This document shows, piece after piece, positions 60,110 to 64,000 of a stretch of DNA of 64,000 nucleotides. The translations under genes and the position numbers were made by a program. The DNA comes from Hahellaceae bacterium (lineage in GTDB: Bacteria; Pseudomonadota; Gammaproteobacteria; Pseudomonadales; Oleiphilaceae), in assembly GCA_016716085.1 (NCBI GenBank), contig JADJWY010000024.1:1-64000 (forward strand). Direction: 5' to 3'. The notes under the pieces were generated by a model. The model saw nothing but the letters and a program-made list of their open reading frames with translations. It did not search any database and was not told where the DNA came from. Every line of letters starts with the position of its first letter. Position 1 is the stretch's first letter.

Positions 60110-61006
60110 TCAGGCAAAGACGCGATGAACGGTCTGCGCGAATAATCGTGGTTGATCGAACATCGGCAGGTGGCCACTCTTCGCGAAGGGGATGAATTCG
60201 CCTCGCGGTGCGTGGTCCGACAGGTACTTCTGGCCTTGCCAGGGGTACATGTCCGAGCGCATGCCCGCCAGTACGTGCACCGGAATGTCCAGCTCACGGG
60301 CCAGTGGCCGCATGTCGTAGTCTTCCCTTAAATAAGAGCCGAGGCAGGTCATATAGGCTTGCCAGTGGCTACCCGGTAAGACCGAATTGGCCAGTACCGG
60401 CACATCACAGATGCGCTTGATCCAGGTCTTCTGCTGCGCACGGGCCAGGGCGTAGGCAATAAAATCACCCAACTCCTGACGGAAGGCCGAACGGAAGGTT
60501 TCAGGCAGTTCTTCAAAGGGCGTGTCCCGATTAAAGTTCAGAGCAGCCTGATAGAGTCGCTCAAGCAGGGGCAATTTGTGACGCCCGGCTTGGCCAAATA
60601 ATCCATACTCCCAATCATCGGTGGCTTTGACAAAAGGGGACTGGTCGATATTGAGATAGGCTTCAACCCGATCTGTGCCATAGCTTTTCATGTACTGCAG
60701 GGCGGCAAAGGCGCCCATTGAAATCCCGGCCAGATTCACCCGGCGAAGCTGGAAAGCGTCGAGAATATCGGCAATATCATCGGCATAGTTCGTTAGCACG
60801 CAGTCCTGATTGTGGTGAGTTCGGGCGGATTTACCAAAACCCCGAAAGTCCGGCATAAAGAAGCGAAATTCTTTGCGCAAGGGCCACAGGAATGGCAGCC
60901 AGTGGGTCGAATGCATGCCGAAGCCGTGAAGGATCAGACAAGGCTTGCCCCGTCCGAGAATTCGTACATAGACCGGTTTCCCATCACGCGCCGTGATATA
61001 AGGCAT
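60110..61006 (-). CDS. Alpha/beta hydrolase
   Basis: 298 residues from ATG 61006, with GGAG upstream (CAGGAGTTGCGT); an in-frame start seven codons earlier lacks one. The oxyanion motif LHGFGMHSTHW, nucleophile elbow AGISMGAFAAL (GxSxG) and the late His in KSGHLPMFDQP are visible. Substrate unknown; the fold covers esterases, dehalogenases and lactonases. Confidence 0.87.
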   Translation of the reverse strand: MPYITARDGKPVYVRILGRGKPCLILHGFGMHSTHWLPFLWPLRKEFRFFMPDFRGFGKSARTHHNQDCVLTNYADDIADILDAFQLRRVNLAGISMGAFAALQYMKSYGTDRVEAYLNIDQSPFVKATDDWEYGLFGQAGRHKLPLLERLYQAALNFNRDTPFEELPETFRSAFRQELGDFIAYALARAQQKTWIKRICDVPVLANSVLPGSHWQAYMTCLGSYLREDYDMRPLARELDIPVHVLAGMRSDMYPWQGQKYLSDHAPRGEFIPFAKSGHLPMFDQPRLFAQTVHRVFA

Positions 61007-61103
61007 ACGCAACTCCTGACTGCACACTGCTGGACTCTATCAGTCTAGAGCAGCGGCCCTGGGTTTTGCCGTGACAAGTCTGTAGGGGATTTGTAACCAA
61101 ACG

Positions 61104-61403
61104 TCATGTTTTTAAAGGTTTTATGTTCACCAGTCCGTCATGGGCGAGCATTTGCAGCACGGTTTCAGCAAAGAACAAAGCGCGGATATCCGGCGAGGGG
61201 GTGGGCGATTCGGGTCTCACGCTGGGGGCGGTGTGCAGATAGGCAAGTGCGAGGCTGGACAGGGCAACATAGTGGCGACGAACGAAAGCATGTGTGAGAT
61301 CCAGTTCCAGCGCGGGGTAGCGTGCGTTGATCTGGCTGAAGAAATAATGCAGCACATCATCGGGGGTGGGCGGCTGGCGCCCGAATGAAATGACCTGACC
61401 CAT
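61104..61403 (-). CDS. Small hypothetical protein
   Basis: 99 residues, no signal. QPPTPDDVLHYFFSQINARY and ELDLTHAFVRRHYVALSSLA suggest an all-helical protein. No family recognised. Stands alone between the hydrolase and the phosphofructokinase. Confidence 0.55.
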   Translation of the reverse strand: MGQVISFGRQPPTPDDVLHYFFSQINARYPALELDLTHAFVRRHYVALSSLALAYLHTAPSVRPESPTPSPDIRALFFAETVLQMLAHDGLVNIKPLKT

Positions 61404-61483
61404 GCGCCTGTCCTCCCATCACATGACACAAGCATTGCATCATCGTGCTGGAGAACGCAACCCCTGTGGCCCCTTAAACGGGA

Positions 61484-62746
61484 TTACACCGGAAAAGACT
61501 TCTCGACTTTTTTGGGAACCAGGACGTTCCTGAGTTTGACGTAATCTGGTTTGCCGTTGACAAACGGGGGAAAAGCTTCGCCTTCAATGAGCGGTGCGAG
61601 GTAGCGCCGGGCCGCGTCGGTGATCCCGAATCCGTCCTCCCGGATGAAGTCACGGGGCATTTTCTTTTCCACGTTGGCTACATCCGCCAGGCGTGCTTCC
61701 CCGATAGACCAGCGATAGGGTTGATCCTGTTCGCGCTTGATGACCGGCATAATGGCGTTGTGTCCCTTAAGGGCCAGTTCAACCGCCGCTTGCCCCACTG
61801 CATAGGCCTGCTCAAGATCGGTCAGGGAGGCGATATGGCGTGCAGAGCGTTGCAGGTAATCGGCCACCGCCCAGTGATGTTTATATCCCAGTTCCTGTTT
61901 GATCAGATTGGCCAGCATGGGGGCGACGCCGCCAAGCTGGGAATGCCCGAAGGCGTCTGTTACACCCGAATCCGACAAAAAGCGTCCATCGGCAAACTGA
62001 GCCCCTTCGGACACAACCATGGCGCAATAGCCGTCCCGTTTCACCACCTGATCGACCCGCTGAAGAAAACGTGCCTGATCAAAGGGTACTTCCGGGAATA
62101 CGATAATTTGTGGCGCGTCTTCGCCGTGACGCTGGGCCAGTCCTGCCGCTGCCGCGATCCATCCGGCATGGCGGCCCATAACTTCCAGGATAAAAATCTT
62201 GGTGGAGGATTCGCACATTGACTGGATGTCCAGCGAGGCTTCCATGATTGAGGCGACAATGTATTTGGCGACGGAGCCAAAGCCTGGACAGCAGTCGGTG
62301 ATGGGCAGATCGTTATCGACGGTCTTGGGAATACCGATACAGGTCAGTGGATAGCCCATCTTTTCACTGATCTGAGAGACTTTGTAGGCGGTGTCGGAAG
62401 AGTCATTACCGCCGTTATAGAAAAAGTATCCGATGTCGTGGGCCTTCATGACCTCGATCAGACGCTCGTATTCGGCCTTCTGCTTTTCGATGTCCTTCAG
62501 CTTATAGCGGCAAGAACCAAAGGCGCTGCCTGGTGTGTGTCGCAGGGCGGCGATGTCCCGGTCGCTTTCGAGGCTGGTGTCGATCAATTCCTCACGCAGC
62601 GCGCCCAGAATGCCATTGCGACCCGCATACACAGTACCAATGGCTTCGGGGTGCAAACGAGCGGTTTCAATGACACCGCAGGCAGAGGCATTGATGACTG
62701 CGGTGACACCGCCGGACTGGGCATAAAAGGCGTTTCTGGGTTTCAT
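61484..62746 (-). CDS. pfp: Pyrophosphate-dependent 6-phosphofructokinase
   Basis: 420 residues. The glycine-rich YNGGNDSSDTA (about 110-120) keeps the Asp that marks PPi-using enzymes (ATP forms have GGDGS), and GIPKTVDNDLP (Lys141) is the PPi-type catalytic motif; MGRHAGWIAAAA binds fructose 6-phosphate. It interconverts fructose 6-phosphate and fructose 1,6-bisphosphate reversibly with PPi as donor. It is divergent from mpl. Confidence 0.9.
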   Translation of the reverse strand: MKPRNAFYAQSGGVTAVINASACGVIETARLHPEAIGTVYAGRNGILGALREELIDTSLESDRDIAALRHTPGSAFGSCRYKLKDIEKQKAEYERLIEVMKAHDIGYFFYNGGNDSSDTAYKVSQISEKMGYPLTCIGIPKTVDNDLPITDCCPGFGSVAKYIVASIMEASLDIQSMCESSTKIFILEVMGRHAGWIAAAAGLAQRHGEDAPQIIVFPEVPFDQARFLQRVDQVVKRDGYCAMVVSEGAQFADGRFLSDSGVTDAFGHSQLGGVAPMLANLIKQELGYKHHWAVADYLQRSARHIASLTDLEQAYAVGQAAVELALKGHNAIMPVIKREQDQPYRWSIGEARLADVANVEKKMPRDFIREDGFGITDAARRYLAPLIEGEAFPPFVNGKPDYVKLRNVLVPKKVEKSFPV

Positions 62747-62923
62747 GGGGCGTCGCTCCAGCCAGCAATAAGGGACAGATCAGGGAATCAGGTTTCAATG
62801 TGGGCGAATGATACGTGAACTGCGCTTTATTTTCATGTCCTGACACGGCAGCAGTTGAGAGTTGTCAGCGGCCTTGGCAAACTGTTCGCTAAAATAGTCG
62901 TTTAATAATAAGGATTCGCCTGC

Positions 62924-64000
62924 ATGCACATCTACATCATGGGGATATGTGGAACTTTTATGGGCAGTCTGGCGCTGCTGGCCCGTGAATTGGGGCACCG
63001 CGTCAGCGGCTGTGACCAGAATACCTACCCGCCCATGAGCACCCAGTTGACCAATGCCGGTATCGATGTGCGGGAGGGGTACCATCCGGCTCACTTGCAG
63101 CCGGTGCCGGATGTGGTTGTGATCGGTAATGCCATGGGGCGCGGTAACCCCATGGTGGAGTATGTGCTGGATAAAGGTATCCCCTATGTGAGCGGCCCAC
63201 AGTGGCTGGCGGATCAGGTGCTGAAAGATCGCTGGGTGCTGGCAGTGTCCGGTACCCATGGCAAGACCACCACCACCACCATGTTGGCGTGGATTCTGGA
63301 GCAGGTTGGACTCTGTCCAGGCTACCTGATCGGTGGGGTGCCCAAGGGCTTTGATTCGTCAGCGCGACTGGGGGAGTCGGCCTTCTTCGTCATTGAGGCA
63401 GATGAGTACGACAGCGCCTTTTTCGACAAACGATCCAAATTCGTGCATTACCGTCCCCGTACGCTGATCATGAACAACCTGGAATTCGATCATGCCGATA
63501 TTTTCAGGGATCTGAGCGATATCCAGCGGCAGTTCCACCATCTGGTCCGCACGGTGCCGGGGCAGGGACTGGTGATAACCCCGGTCGATTCACCCGCAAT
63601 CAAGGAAACCCTGCGGATGGGTTGCTGGTCAGAGCATCAGACCTTTGGTCTGTCGGGTGAAGCTGCAGATCTGCAGGCCCAGATGATCAATGAGGACGGC
63701 AGTATTTTTGAAGTGTTGCAGCAGAGCCGTGTTGCTGGTCGTGTCGCCTGGAGCATGACAGGACGTCACAACATGCTCAACGGGCTGGCGGCTATTCTGG
63801 CCGCCCACCATATCGGCGTGCAAATCAAGCATGCGGTCGAGGCCTTGTGCAGTTTTCCGGGGGTCAAACGACGGCTGGAACTGGTGATGGAAGCAAATGG
63901 TGTCTGTGTTTACGATGACTTTGCCCACCACCCCACCGCGATTGAATTAACCCTCGATGGACTGCGTAAAAAAGTGGGGGATGCGCCGATCTGGGCCTTC
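62924..64000 (+). CDS. mpl: UDP-N-acetylmuramate:L-Ala-gamma-D-Glu-meso-DAP ligase (partial)
   Basis: ATG 62924 (AAGGA upstream) opens HIYIMGICGTFMGSLALLAR, the Mpl-type N-terminus. The ATP site SGTHGKTTTTTM, FIEADEYDSAFFDKR-like stretch and YDDFAHHPTAI follow. Mpl re-uses tripeptide recovered from peptidoglycan turnover. At least 359 codons lie in the window; the gene runs off the right edge. Confidence 0.93.
   Translation, partial: MHIYIMGICGTFMGSLALLARELGHRVSGCDQNTYPPMSTQLTNAGIDVREGYHPAHLQPVPDVVVIGNAMGRGNPMVEYVLDKGIPYVSGPQWLADQVLKDRWVLAVSGTHGKTTTTTMLAWILEQVGLCPGYLIGGVPKGFDSSARLGESAFFVIEADEYDSAFFDKRSKFVHYRPRTLIMNNLEFDHADIFRDLSDIQRQFHHLVRTVPGQGLVITPVDSPAIKETLRMGCWSEHQTFGLSGEAADLQAQMINEDGSIFEVLQQSRVAGRVAWSMTGRHNMLNGLAAILAAHHIGVQIKHAVEALCSFPGVKRRLELVMEANGVCVYDDFAHHPTAIELTLDGLRKKVGDAPIWAF

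Noticed and set aside
1..64000. tRNA, rRNA or CRISPR features
   Set aside because: No cloverleaf, conserved rRNA stretch or regular repeat-spacer pattern was recognised by eye; a covariance search would settle tRNAs.

Overview
The window reads as chromosome of a free-living, probably marine or saline gammaproteobacterium. The Mpl ligase, DbpA and RhlE helicases, ThpR, the aapJQMP transporter, PPi-dependent phosphofructokinase and NtrC/sigma-54 style nitrogen promoters all fit that; an Oceanospirillales-type host is my best guess, but nothing here fixes the genus. No rRNA, tRNA or CRISPR array was recognised.

Region by region. (1) 1-4171 is a nest of decayed insertion sequences: an IS66-family element, running off the left edge, whose tnpC is split at 52-2000 by an IS1634-family element with 13-bp inverted ends and a 6-bp target duplication. 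(2) 4168-11448 is a leftward, tightly overlapping surface-glycan operon: UDP-glucuronate decarboxylase, GT2 polyprenyl-phosphate glycosyltransferase, GtrA, a small membrane protein and two large GT-C-like membrane proteins, the last cut at its 3' end by the IS66 element. A divergent FkbM methyltransferase follows. (3) 12.4-24.8 kb is mixed: GFA protein, VapBC-type toxin-antitoxin pair, RlpA-like lipoprotein, secreted CBM6/double-psi-barrel protein, GNAT, GH43/propeller-like protein, desaturase with its reductase, ThpR and two RNA helicases. (4) 24.9-35.0 kb is the nitrate assimilation locus: nirB-nirD-nasA leftward, and a NarK-type transporter with a PP2C-kinase fusion rightward. Both units carry sigma-54 (GG-N10-GC) promoters with NtrC palindromes about 100 bp upstream. 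(5) 35.0-41.3 kb: PfkB kinase, GntR regulator, secreted subtilase, small secreted proteins and a flippase-like membrane protein.

(6) 41.3-48.2 kb is an accessory island of toxin-antitoxin modules (BrnTA, a ParD left without its ParE, AbiEi/AbiEii) around the broken remains of a polymorphic-toxin/immunity locus, with duplicated immunity-like fragments, nonsense and frameshift damage. (7) 48.4-53.1 kb is an operon for a second, membrane-anchored molybdoenzyme: a NasA/NapA-like catalytic subunit plus a DmsB-DmsC fusion, with a near-perfect NtrC palindrome at its front and a chemoreceptor next door. (8) 55.0-64.0 kb holds aapJQMP, a TetR regulator, an alpha/beta hydrolase, PPi-PFK and the start of mpl.

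How the genes work together: nitrate would enter by the NarK-type carrier, be reduced by NasA (and possibly by the second, quinol-linked enzyme) and then by NirBD to ammonium, under NtrC control that joins these units into one nitrogen-limitation regulon. The kinase/phosphatase fusion translated 1 nt after the transporter is a candidate post-translational controller. The best candidates for something not well described are that second nitrate-reductase-like system and the toxin-remnant island.
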